Positions 11,971 to 23,780 of a DNA stretch of 64,000 bases are shown here, piece by piece. The translations under genes and the position numbers were made by a program. The stretch spans positions 47,384,555 through 47,448,554 of the forward strand of contig NC_088677.1 in the NCBI RefSeq assembly GCF_950023065.1. Reading direction: 5' to 3'. This DNA comes from Planococcus citri (taxonomy: Eukaryota > Arthropoda > Insecta > Hemiptera > Pseudococcidae). The first letter of the stretch is position 1; each line of letters begins with the position of its first letter. The notes under the pieces were generated by a model. That model saw only the letters and a program-made list of their open reading frames with translations. It did not search any database and was not told the DNA's origin.

Positions 11971-14900
11971 CCAATATTATTGGACTCCTTAGTTTTGATT
12001 CATCCTTGACCTGAAATATTCAGCACAAAATACATTAGATGTTCTCCATGGAATTAAAATTTTTTTCCGAATGGACGTTCACTTTTGAAAAATTCAGACT
12101 CGACAATATTAAGCTAGTGCGTAATTAAAATTTTCAAAATTTCATATACGAATACATTTAATTACTACGTATTCCATTTCAAAAATCAATCTTAATTAAG
12201 TATGCCATTCTGTATAATCTGAAAAATCTTAAAAATGAAAAGTTGGATAAATTAATCTTATTTAATCTCACAAACTAACACCTTGATATGCTGACAGTAA
12301 AAATCAAAATGCCTTGTCTCCAGAAATAAAAAAACCTAAGGTCTATGAAGATCAAGACAAATTTATATTAATGATGCTTAAAAATCAAAGCTTTCTAAGT
12401 TTCTACATCGTGTTTGATCATTTTAAAACTCTCTAAGTGGGACCCATAAGTTAATATAACATTGTACTTACTTACGACACCAAAATGCACGAATGGACAA
12501 AATTTAGTAAAAAGTAATTGTTCAATTTTAGCTAATTTTTCAGTTTTGTCAATTTTTAATTTTTCAACCAATGATGGTATCTATAACTAATTCCTTTGCT
12601 ATGTACCTAGTTCTCTGTACCCACTTTCCTCATTCATTCTTACCGAATACACAACTTTTGAACTAGTACCATACCTATCTAGTTTTTTGCCCCTTTCCGC
12701 CACGCGCCATTTTATTTCTTTTTCAAAAAAAATTTTTGATATTATTGTTTTTTACGAATAAACTTGTGGTCATTATTTCCGCTGCCCCATTTCAAGAGTG
12801 AGCCATTCCGATTTCCGACGTAGGTAGTAGGTAGGTACAGGTACCCAAGCACTTTTTATAAATGCCCTGACAAACTGTTCCCGAATTCGTTCGATAGAGC
12901 AATGCTTTGACGTCATTTGGTGATATGCGGGCTGGTATACATAACTCCTGAATTTTAGAAAACAACGGGTTTGGTTTAATTCATTTATAAGTGCATTTTT
13001 CGATACTACCTATTCAAATGCACAAATAAAAGTTCATCGTGTGGAAAATTCCATTCATTTTGTTTTAGCAAAATTATTCTATTTTTTTCTTTCCTTAAGG
13101 AATAACAATTTTTGACACTACTTTTAATAATAACTTTTGTCATTTTGTAGATTCAGTTTTCAACTAATTAAAGTCAGTTCGTCATATTAAAAAGCTTTCT
13201 CCGGAAAATAATTTCCATCTCGAACAAAATTAAAGCGTAAGAACGGTTCTTTAAAAATTAATTTTAAAAAATGACGACGTGGAACATATAAATTCATTCA
13301 CGTAGGTAGGTAAAAGTAGGTACTACCAAACTTGGCTACAAATCGATATCGAAATTAATTTTTAATCGATAGAGTAGCTACGAGTACTTCTCGATAGGTA
13401 CGAATGTAGGCAGAGGCACTGGTACAAATGCCTATACCTACATGTTTCAGATTCATCGTAGGTACTTCTATATATATATGTACTTACCTATAGACACGCA
13501 TCATTTTCTCACATAGCAATCGCAATAATTTTTATCTCGAGCTCTGAGAATTTTTCATAGCCTATAAAAGCAATACTTACGTGGAATACATAAAACAATG
13601 GAAAATTTTGCCGAAGAATCAAATCAGCGATGCCATCGGAAAAATTCAAATAAAATGTGAAAATGTGTGGAAGAAAAACGAACGAGCCTAAGGGGTATAA
13701 TAGTTGAGCGATGTAAAAAAAATTTAAATTATTCGGATCGAATTACAAAAGCAACTATACGAATAATTTGAATTCTTGCAATTTGAAAAACCGCCGCTGG
13801 AAAGCTAAAATTTTCATCTGTAGAGCGAATAACAGCGCCTCTCTTTGATTTACTTTACTGGCTAAAGAATCTTTATGTATACGCCGTTCATATCTGACTG
13901 CCATATCCAGTAAAACGAAACAAAACAATGATAATATACCTAGGTACACACAAATTACTAGTACATTTGAACGTCGCTCGCACCTATACCTTACTCGTAG
14001 TATTTCAAGCAAGTAAATTTTAAATCAGCGAACAACGCAACGTCGAATAGAGGAGTAAAAAACAACAACAAAAATTTTAACAATTCGATACCGTTAATCA
14101 ACTCTGCTATGGGGAATGCGCTCATCTGCGGAGTCATTCAAAGCCATTTCAAAGCAAACAAAACCTTTCAAGCAGTACGACTGGCAGGCTACAAATCGAA
14201 TTCAAAATGTAATTTTCGTAATATAATGGCACATAAAACGCAAACCTCACATTTACACATTTCTCGAAGGTCAACTAACCAGATGGCACATGAGACCGTT
14301 GAGAATTTCTAATTTAATCAAACCAATGCGCAAATCTTGTCAACGTGGCTTTTCTCGGCCTTTTAATTTTTTTATCTCGTTAAAATCACACTGACACGTT
14401 CGAACTCGGAGTAATCTGCTTTTTAAATGCGGTACCACTTGTTTAAAAAAAAACCTCTAGCAAGTGTAAAATTACAGCTAATAAAAGCGAAAATTCTACC
14501 TCGACTTTTCGCTTTTTCTCATATGTTTTACTTTAACCAAGGTTTTGAATTAAATCAGGTCAACTGGGACTCTCATCTACAATGTACATACAGTTCAAGA
14601 AAAAAATCACTTATCATAATTTTAAAAAAAACTCACAAATGTAGGCCTATATACCCATTGATTTCCTCTCAGGCACATAGAAATTTAAGTAGGTATGCAT
14701 TACATTTTATATAGCCTTGCAAATTAGGTAGGTATACTTTACCTACTTGATTATTACAGACTTCACTTCCTTAGTCAAATCTGGCTCCATAGTAAAGCTT
14801 TTTTTCTACGTTCATTATTGGAATAATAAATAAGTAAATAAATAACTACAGAAAACAAAATTTACCATTGATTTAATGCTGGTGTCGAAAAGTTGAAATT

Positions 14901-17900
14901 GCTTTTTAACTTCCATATTTACCTCCCATTGATATATACGTACAGCAGCGTAGAATTTTCGTGTAGGTACTTGCGTATCGTCTTCGAGCGAACGCACATA
15001 TAGAAATGAATTTGGCGAAATTTTTTCAAAGGGATATTTCTTTTTTATGAAAACGTTTCAACCATTAAATCACGACCGTGTTTCGCCAAAGTGTTCTGTA
15101 TTTCTCACTAAAATAAATCAAACTCCATTTTTTTATCGAAACAATTTCACCAATATCGTCGATTTCGTTTCAGCGAAGTCGTTTTTCAAAGTACCGTAAG
15201 ATTTCTCCTCTTTAGTGGAGCAAAAAAGAAAAAAAGAAAAAAATGGAACGGAATTCATTATTTTGAAATTTACCGCAACTCAACTCGCGTAATTTTCTAA
15301 ATGAACCCTCGGGTGAAAATTTTTCTCTAAATATACTTACTTTATCTCAAAAAAGCTGAAAACCTTTAACACAAATTAAACAAGGTGTACCTACCCGTAT
15401 TCAATTATTATTTATGAGAGTTATACGGTCAATACACCTAGCATACCTACCATTTAAGAATCTGTTTCATTGTTGGTGTTTCTTTCAGGCGTGTTTTTCT
15501 TTTATTTTACGCGCCTTTCGTTAAATAGGTAACGTTTATGCAATTTTCCGTTTGGCAAGGTATGCTTTGAAAATTGACGTTGAAATACCGGAGTATGTAA
15601 TTTCAATTTTTGCGTATTTTTTGTCGTTTTTTTTCTCTTTTCACGGCCTTCGAGACTTTTCGGATTCAATCTTTCTACATCAATTTCCCGTTGTTTTCTT
15701 TTTCGCTCGTTTCTCTTTTGATTATCCTTCAAATTATACTTGAAACGACAGGCTATGTAGAAAAAAGAGCTTGCGTAAATCCATCGCGAAGCAACGTGTT
15801 TTCTCGTTAAACTTCACCCTTTACGATATCGAATTAAAATCTTGACATTTGATTTTCTATACATCTACATCAATTAATGAATTGTTGTTTTCATACCCAT
15901 ATACGAGTAGTAGGTACCTAATACCTTACCTATATAAGTAAGTAATGCAATCCACCTGAACTTGCGATGCGAAATTTGACTCGTGGGCGGAAATTTGCCA
16001 TTACTTGTATAATGTTCTTACCTTACAGTAAATTGAGCATTTTACCATCATAAGTAATTACTTAGTTGTAAAAGCTCTATCGGAGTGTTTTTCATTTATT
16101 CCATTTCGTTGACTGGAAATAATGCTCTAAAATAATTGATTCCTTTTTACATTTTCCCTTCGTTTTAATGAAAAAAACAAACCGATTGGAAAATTTGTCA
16201 AACGTTTAAGAAAGGCTATTTCATTTTTTCCAGCTTTTAATATTTTCACGGTCATTTTTCCCTTTCAATGAAACCTATATGATACTCGTACTATGACAAT
16301 TTATTTTCAATTATTCGTTCACGCTCGGTTCATCGTATGATGAAGCTTTTTATTTTTATACTTTAAACTTATATTCTTATTTTGAATTGAATACATAAAC
16401 TGCCTTTCGTCTGGCTTGGCTTTTGCTCATCGTTTTTGGACTGCACACACATTATGTACATATTTATGGTATGGTAGGTACCGATAGAAAATATTAAGGA
16501 TCGATGGAATTTAGCTCATAACTCTCATTCATTTTTTATGAAAGTAATTTTGATTTCAGTATTGATTTATATTTATTTTTCTTCTCTGTTTTAGGTAAAT
16601 TTCTGAATCATTCAACAAGCATGATGAATTATTATAATCGGTGATTGGGTGACCGGTAAGCTAGCTTTTCTCTTTTATTTACAATTCTTCGATACCATAG
16701 AAACAACAAAACCTCTTCCAGGAACCAGCTATATTTGCAACAAATTCAAATTCAATTTTAGAATAATTTAAAAATTTAATAAAACTTATAAGTTTGAAAC
16801 TTGCTTAATTTGGTAACAACGTGATCGAAGGAAGGAGTAAGAATCTATTATGAGTACTTATATGTACATACCTAAGATTCTAATTAGTTTTGGCTCCTAG
16901 TGTTTAAATTTTTCTCTCTGTAAGTAGGTATTGTGGTTATTTGTAACCTTGCTTTTCTGAGTTTCTCATCTTGTGAATGATTCAAATTATTTCATGATTT
17001 TAAAAAATATTCAATTATTTATCCAATTGAATCAGAATACTTAAATCCAAAATTCGAATACATCAAATTTGAATCTTCATTTATTCGCGGGGAAAAAATG
17101 GAATAAGTATTTGCATTCTTAAAAGCACTTTTGATGACAACGACCAAACTGTATTCGTGACAACTTGAATTGATTTAAGTACAATTTTTCAAAATTCATT
17201 GTGCCCATCCAAATCGAGGGACATTTTTTTCTTTCTTTCAAAATTAATTTTTCGGATTCAACTAGGAATTTTGTGAAATTGTGCTTAAAATTGATGCGAT
17301 GATTCACAGACAATAATTGAAGAGTACACGGAAAGAATCAGGGAAGTCACTTTTTTAAACTTTTGTGTTACAGTGTTTTAAAGTAACATGATTGTGTTTT
17401 GCAACAACTAGAATTTGATAAAAATCGATTATTGAGATAACATAATGACAATTTTTCGCATTCTAAATAGTTACTTATTAATGTTGAAATTTTCTTCCTA
17501 TTGCCTCAGATTATGATCTGCGCTCATTTCTCTCCACTCCTCTATTTTTTAAAGGACATTTCTACAACAAAAAAACGAATTTTTTCAAAATCTAAATGGA
17601 CTATACAATTTTTTATTCCTCAGATTAAATTTAATTCGACCCTGAACTCATTTTTGAAAATTTTCGACTTATCTCGTTCTTTCCGTATAGGTACTCTTTA
17701 ATTGGTCTGCACATGTAAAGGTGGCTAAAACTGAAAATTTTATTTGGGTCATTTTAAGGGGATCCGTACTTAAACTAAGAATTAAGAAATCTGCTGTGGA
17801 GGGTGCGCGGAGCTCAAACTTGCCCCAACTGGAAGGATACTAATTCAAACATCACCTTTCTACCTCAATCGAATTGGATTTTAATACGTACTTACCTATA

Positions 17901-18660
17901 TTATTCATAAACCAAACTGAAACTTTGAAAATTTGTTAAAATTAAAAAAATGTGATTCGAACTCAAAAAATTGCTATCATGATGACACTTCAAAACTCAT
18001 AGTTTTTGTTTACAGATGCTCATAAAAATTTTCTCCAATCCATTTTTTTTCAACCCCTCTCCCGCTACCTCTCGCACGAAATCAGTCAAGACGATTTTTA
18101 TCGCTTTATCAAGCGCTTTTTGGGAAGAGGAATTGTTTCTTCAACATTTTTTGGAAGTTTTGAAACATTGCTCTAGGTTCTGGGGAGAAAATGGCTTTGG
18201 ATTATTATGCCCCAACAAGTCTTTTTGACGTTATATTTGCGACCTTTTTCCAACTTTTTAATTTCCTCCTCTGCTCTCCAAACTTGGAAAAATTAAAAAT
18301 TGCCCCTGTTTTGGAAACTATTTTTAATCCTTGGAACACCATGCCTTTGAAATCTTTTCTCAAGGATAGGCACTGTTCAAAATTAACATCAAGTCTAAAA
18401 TAGCGCAAGCGTTGCCATTAAGAAGCTCAAGTTATTCACCGAGCCAGCTACGGTTTGTACGTCAAAATTTACTCAACAATCTTAGATAAATTTACCATAC
18501 GAAACATAAATTTCGCGCGAATTTCACGGCAATTACCACCTCGTTTGGAAAACAGGCAACTGACGAGCATATCGTATACCTTAGGTAGGAAGGTAGGTAG
18601 GTAGTGAAACATACAAATACGTTTAACGTGAAAACACGTAAATTTTTCAACTCACCGAAC
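11971..18660. other. No gene seen
   Basis: About 6.7 kb of AT-rich DNA without a defensible exon on either strand. Open frames are at most 95 codons and carry no motif. TACC/GGTA short repeats recur (for example 12820-12845 and 13310-13325). Probably intronic or intergenic. Confidence 0.55.
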
Positions 18661-18807
18661 AGCAAGAAAATTTCATCAGAAAATAGCGTCTAAGCGTCAG
18701 CAGCGTCGTCGCAGTCGCAGCAACAAGTTTTTCCGCCAACATGAATAATTAAAGTGTGAACTTTTAATTTGCAACATAAAACTCGCGTACAATCGCACAC
18801 AGTCATG
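18661..18807 (+). promoter_or_regulatory. Candidate 5' non-coding exon with strong splice donor
   Basis: A CAG/GTC-rich, CpG-containing stretch (18684-18725) resembles an insect 5' UTR. It runs into ACAGTCATG followed by GTGAGT at 18808, a consensus splice donor. If used, the exon would end in ATG at phase 0, the phase needed by the first recognised Appl exon at 39792, but that direct join would lack a signal peptide. An upstream ATG at 18740 opens only a few codons. This could be the first exon of Appl or of another transcript, or chance. Confidence 0.2.
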
Positions 18808-20726
18808 GTGAGTTTGTGCTTTCTCGCGCCTTATTTTCATTCCAGTTTCCGTACGCTGCGTACCTACCTACCTACCTACCTACCTACCTATCGAACAAAT
18901 TGCAACGATATTTTTAAAAATTATCACGCTTCTTGGGAATTTATTCGCTTTTAAAAACAGCATCCAAACAATTAACACGATAATACCGACACCAAGAATA
19001 CAAATGAAGCTTCCAACGATGGTAATTTTTTAAACCGTTTTTCCAGCCAGACTGACGGTCGTTTTTAATTTAAACAACGCCGTTCAGTTGGTTTTTTCTG
19101 CCCCTCGGTGGCAACCGAGGATAAAAAAAGAAGAAGAAAAACTCCGCTTTGTTTAATTATTTCATTTCATCGAATGCTTAATTTTGAACTTTTCTCCGCA
19201 AAACCGTAATTCTTTTCTAAAACGCGAGCGAAATTTTCGCAAAATATGCGTTTTTGACGTGAAGAGCGTTGGACTTTTGTTTGCTTCTAAAACTCTGAAA
19301 TCGTGTCGCTATGGCCGCTGTCAAAAAGACATGCCGTGAATACGACCACACGTGTAGATAAATAAATTCTATTCACACAGCCGGGCTATTCGTACAAATG
19401 TGTCAACCATTCAACAAACATGCTTTTCCGATGATGAAGCGTTTTTAAATGAAAATTATTACAATTACGCTTACCTTTTTATACGTGACTGAACTAATGG
19501 AATACCTATCTTAGGGGTTTCTCGCTCGAATATCTATGGCCCCGCAACAACGTTGCTTGCTGCAGATACCCGAAAACAAATTAGTTACGGCGCGGCGCGG
19601 CGTTAAATTCAACTCGATCGAATTGAAAATCGCGCCAAATTACCTTCGGAATAGTTCTCTTCTCCTCAAGTTTAAAACTGAAAAGCACGTTATATAAAGA
19701 GAATCCAGTCTCACGTAGAAGCTTTTCTTCTTATTACGATCAAGTATCGAAAAAAACAGGAAAAAAATAACCTCGTTTACGTAATTATTAACGAGCCGAT
19801 CTGTTACATCTGATACTCGCCTCGGAAAAGCTTCGGCATCGATATAAATCTTATGCAAAATATACGAGATACAATCTGCCAATATACGTACTTCGTTTAC
19901 AATTTCTATCTGCAATATCCGCTGATTTAAAACAAAACACAATATGTGAAAAAAACAGACTACGACGACGAAACGTCGTTGGAAAATTTTCAATCGCGTA
20001 ATTAAATTCACGCCGTGTTTCACCAATATCACGCGTCGTTAACGAGTCGACCTGAGCGACATTTCTGTTTCGATCCATTTAGAATAATACTTTTTCGTAC
20101 CATACTTAATTTCTGATTCATCGTTTCCAGAAGATTAAACCAATTTGTATTTTCACAGTCTGCGTGACATTTCGACGACAACCAAGATTACATTCTGGTG
20201 AGAATCACTGCCGAATGAAAAAGGAAAAAATCCTGTGACGTTTTATCCTCGTTGGTATACCTAGAACTACGCATACCTACGATACTTCTGACTCCTTCAG
20301 AAAAGGAAAAAAAAAACTACGAGTCTTACAACAGAAACCCATTTGAATCTACAATTCGGTTGTCAGAAGTATCCGTATACTTAGATCTTTGTATTTCCAC
20401 ATAAGTAACTTTTCTAATTCAGGCTATCCGACATTAAAATCGCTTCTGAAAACCTGAGGAAAAAATTTCAACGTATTCGTTGTAGTGCCTTCTACGAGAA
20501 AATTGCAATGTTTCATTTACTTAAAAAATGCGGATAAATCATAAGTATAAAAAATCGAGTCATCACACGTGACAAAAATCAGAAAAAAATTTGCATAATT
20601 TTCGCCGGCAAAATTAATTTATAAACTTCGACAAAAATTTTCTGAAATTACAGAAGGGATTACGAATTTAGAACACTTCTAAGGTATAGTTAGTTACCTA
20701 CCTACTTGAATAGTCATATCGATGTA
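18808..20726. other. No gene seen; TACC microsatellite at start
   Basis: After the microsatellite at 18861-18890 there are a CpG-rich GGCGCGGCG motif near 19590 and AT-rich sequence. Minus-strand frames at 19640-20078 overlap in two frames and are Phe/Arg/Ile-rich, without a motif. I find no supported gene. Confidence 0.5.
18861..18890. repeat. (TACC)n microsatellite
   Basis: Seven and a half perfect TACC units. The same tetranucleotide or its complement recurs at 7783-7792, 18587-18602, 32568-32590, 37196-37211 and 37441-37462. It is therefore a genome-style motif of this organism, not a local accident. Confidence 0.9.
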
Positions 20727-20936
20727 CAGGGTGGACAAAAATATCGGGTACCCCTAAAAAAGTTTTCTGCTAAATACTTCGGTTGGTCACAGTGAATGAT
20801 AATAATTGTAGCACATGATTGGTTGTTAGACTGGAGAGATAACATTTCACCAATCATATGCATCTATTTCACGTTGCCAACCTATATTTTTAATGAAAAA
20901 CTTTCTTAGGGGTACCCGATATTTCTGTCCACCCTG
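20727..20936. mobile_element. MITE with TA target duplication (copy 1)
   Basis: A 210-bp element bounded by terminal inverted repeats CAGGGTGGACAAAAATATCG... on the left and its near-complement ending ...TCTGTCCACCCTG on the right, each about 31 bp, flanked by TA on both sides (20725-20726 and 20937-20938). TA duplication and short size fit a non-autonomous Tc1/mariner-superfamily MITE. There is no coding capacity. A second, diverged copy in the opposite orientation lies at 43035-43252. Confidence 0.8.
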
Positions 20937-21268
20937 TAAAGTATGTACCTAGGTAGGTACACGCTGAAAAAAAAAAGGTAGTTAAAGCATATTTATGACA
21001 GTAGGTAACTATCCCTCATTACTGAAGACTTCATTTATATCCAATCGCCAAACAGTTATGGCAATTTCGAATCGTTTAGAAGTCTTCGGTGAATTTTTAG
21101 GTTTTTCAGTTTTACATTTTTCTTGCTTTGAGAATATTACAGTGCCTCACTTGATACCAAAATAAAATGGTCTTAATTTCTGACGTTTTTTTCTTGTCTT
21201 TTATTTGGGTTTTGTTCAGCGAATTTCAATTTGAAAAACTATTTAGTTTTGTAATAAGTCAAGAATTT
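20937..21268. other. Short spacer, no gene seen
   Basis: AT-rich sequence between the MITE and the retroposon insertion. An open frame starting at 21167 runs into the poly(T) tract and is a by-product of it. Confidence 0.5.
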
Positions 21269-21281
21269 GACACTCAATCGT

Positions 21282-21284
<3 letters not shown>
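21269..21284. repeat. Target-site duplication, left copy
   Basis: GACACTCAATCGTGTT, exactly repeated at 22207-22222. It flanks the poly(T)-headed insertion and marks its endpoints. Confidence 0.85.
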
Positions 21285-21317
<33 letters not shown>

Positions 21318-22206
21318 AAGGGTTTATTTTGAATAATATTTACATCTTATAATTACTTATCCCTGCGGTGAGGGGGCGGGGCCTAAGCCCCGCCCCTTCC
21401 GCAGGAATAATACCAGTACAATCTTAAGTTTAAGGGGAGGGTGATGTGAATTCTAATGCTAAATGACAAACTTACAATTAGTACTAAAATTTAGCTATAA
21501 AAACTATGTACAACTTAAAACTAAGCCAAGATTGGGAGTGTTTCAATTTTGCTTAAAAACTAGGAGGGGGAGGGGACGGTTCGGCCACCCAGTGGTCCTG
21601 GAGCCGCGGTGAGTGGGGGGCCCCAGTTTTGGTTGGGACTGCTGACCCACCCCCCCAGCACCAGGCCAAAGGCCCGGAGCTCCTAGGCAGTATCCCAGAA
21701 TCGCTCCCACCACTTTGGGGTTGAGGGATTGGTCACCCTAGGATGTAGCCCATTCCCCCCTTCCGCGGATTTGGAGCGACCCCCGACCCGTCTCCCATTT
21801 AGGGGTAGGCCTAGGAGGTCTCCGGGCACCACTGTACCCTTAACTACCTCAGATAGAGATCTCCTAGAGCAGGATTGTCCAGAAGGATATTATTTCTTAT
21901 GTGTGAAAGTGGGAACACTCGGTCCCACCTTACATAGTGGATAAAGTTGAAGTAATTTGGAATGCTGAGGATGGACACATACCATAGGTTTCTTCCATCC
22001 TTCAGCTTTAGGGTAGTGCTAAATATACATACATTGTACTATATAGATTAAGTTAAATAAGATATATTTGGGGAGAATAGTTGCTAATTTATTACACTGT
22101 TATAATGGTCTATTTACAAGTGCTATTAATTTGTTTTAGAGCGGGTGTTGGGGGAGGTCCAGTTACATACCTTGATGTTGATAGGTATCTCCCTGAACTC
22201 TCTTAC
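21285..22206 (-). mobile_element. 5'-truncated poly(A) retroposon (non-LTR type)
   Basis: The insert lies between two exact 16-bp direct repeats. On the minus strand its 3' end carries AATAAA (complement at 21323-21328), a short T run and an A tail of about 28 nt (T run 21283-21310), the hallmarks of target-primed reverse transcription. The body is clearly more GC-rich than its surroundings. Only about 26 codons of open frame remain on the minus strand at its 5' edge (near 22206-22129, ending around SPNTRSKTN). It is therefore either a 5'-truncated LINE that is mostly 3' UTR, or a non-autonomous retroposon mobilised by one. I cannot assign the family. Confidence 0.75.
21362..21405. other. GC-rich stem-loop near the retroposon 3' end
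   Basis: Outer stem CCTGCGG (21362-21368) with CCGCAGG (21399-21405); inner stem GGGGCGGGGC (21373-21382) with GCCCCGCCCC (21387-21396); loop CTAA. It lies about 50 bp from the A tail of the inserted element. Some LINE families use a 3' stem-loop for recognition by their reverse transcriptase, which this placement recalls. Confidence 0.8.
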
Positions 22207-22222
22207 GACACTCAATCGTGTT
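22207..22222. repeat. Target-site duplication, right copy
   Basis: GACACTCAATCGTGTT, the exact second copy of 21269-21284, marking the 5' junction of the minus-strand retroposon. Confidence 0.85.
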
Positions 22223-23585
22223 GGCAAGTGTTTTGTTGTGGGGAGGGGGGGGACGATTCACAAGAATTACCTTACCTACTTACTTCAAAATTGAAAGCAT
22301 TGGCAGTGAATACGGTATTGGGGCACTGCATACCTATTATAGAAAAATAATTTTTTGAAACAAAACTCAAACATCCAAAATATAAGTAAATAAATCCCGG
22401 AAGTCGATGAAATTGAAAACTTTCGAAATATTTAACCCAATTTACGATTCTATTTGATGAAATTCTAAAGTGAATTCAAACTCAAAGAAAAACTGAAAGT
22501 GCTGTAAAAAAAAAACCATTTCAATTGACTGAAAAATTATGAAATATTTTCAAGTTTTCTAGTTTAAATTTAGGTATTTCCATAATCTCATGAGCTCATG
22601 ACTGATACTACAAATCTATTTGTAGTATTGTACTAAGACGTGTGTCGTGCATATTATAAACCTTCAGGATGACGCAAGAGAACAGTAATGCCTTCCAAGC
22701 CACAATTATGCACTACTTATTGAGTCTATGTAGGTATGTTTGCATAACCTGTAGGTTGTAGGAGATCTTGGTATTTTCAATAGTAAAATTTTCATTTTCA
22801 ATTTCTCAGATAATCTTCAAGTTCTTATAACATCTACATATTGTTTTTGTAATGGGTACATATTTTAAATACCTAATATACAAGTTGGTAAAAATTCAGA
22901 TTCTTTGGTAACCTTCGAAAATACCAAAGTTACATATTAGCCAAAAAATTGAGTTTTTTCATGAAAATAACGCCTTGCTTTGCTCGGGTCAATTTTCTTT
23001 TCTATTCCAAAATTTAAATTTCTGGCCAATGAATTTCTTTTCTAAAATTGTTTGGAAAGTATTGCTGTGTTGCTTATTTATTTTTTGAATTGGCATAAAT
23101 TTCGGAGAGCTTTTACCTTGCTTTGTTCGGTGCTCGTGATTGCTTTAAAATTGAAAAACGTTGCCACATCGATGTTCAAACATGGTAGTTACTCAGAATG
23201 ACACAAAAAAAGATGAAAAGAATTGGGAAGGGGGGATTGAATGGTCTGGAAATGTTTTTTAAATGGTAGTGAAAACTAATGATTTTCGCTTTAAAAATTC
23301 CGTTACACCCTGGAAAATTACATGTTTACTCCTTGATTATGAAAAAGTTGCAATCGTTTAGTTTGAAAAAATTTCTTGAAAAATTCAAGACTTCGCTACA
23401 GAAAAAAGCAAATAATTATGCTGATGCTAAAACTCATTTGCTGAAGTGTAGCTGATTTTTTTCTGTTGAGTTTTCGCGATAACGTCCGTGAAAATTCTAG
23501 AGCTACTCTTGCTACCTACATATCTTCTTGTTCTTCAACTGAATATCCATTTGCTTATTAGGTTTCAAATCTTAATCTTAACCCT

Positions 23586-23780
23586 TCATAACCACTTTAG
23601 TTGAGTTTTTTGAGTTCTGTCATCAGAATGTTGGATCATTGAACCCCCTCCTGGGATAATTGAGGAGCTCATTGCAAAAATAGCCCTTGTCAGTTGACCT
23701 CTTAGAACCTGTGCAGCTCCCATTGTTTTGCATATCTTAATTACTAAATTTTTTGGTAGGGCATATGAAAGTTCAACGTA
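23586..23780 (-). pseudogene. Possible decayed coding remnant, unidentified
   Basis: About 60 codons on the minus strand show balanced amino-acid use (segments such as LSYALPKNLVIKICKTMG and IIPGGGSMIQHS), unlike the Phe/Lys-biased noise frames nearby. The frame runs on upstream into low-complexity sequence at a poly(A) stretch (23787-23800). No family is recognised. A relic of a transposon protein is the simplest idea, but chance is not excluded. Confidence 0.2.

Noticed and set aside
19640..20078. Two overlapping minus-strand frames up to 130 codons
   Set aside because: Different frames over the same DNA, Phe/Ile/Arg-biased, no splice or domain evidence.
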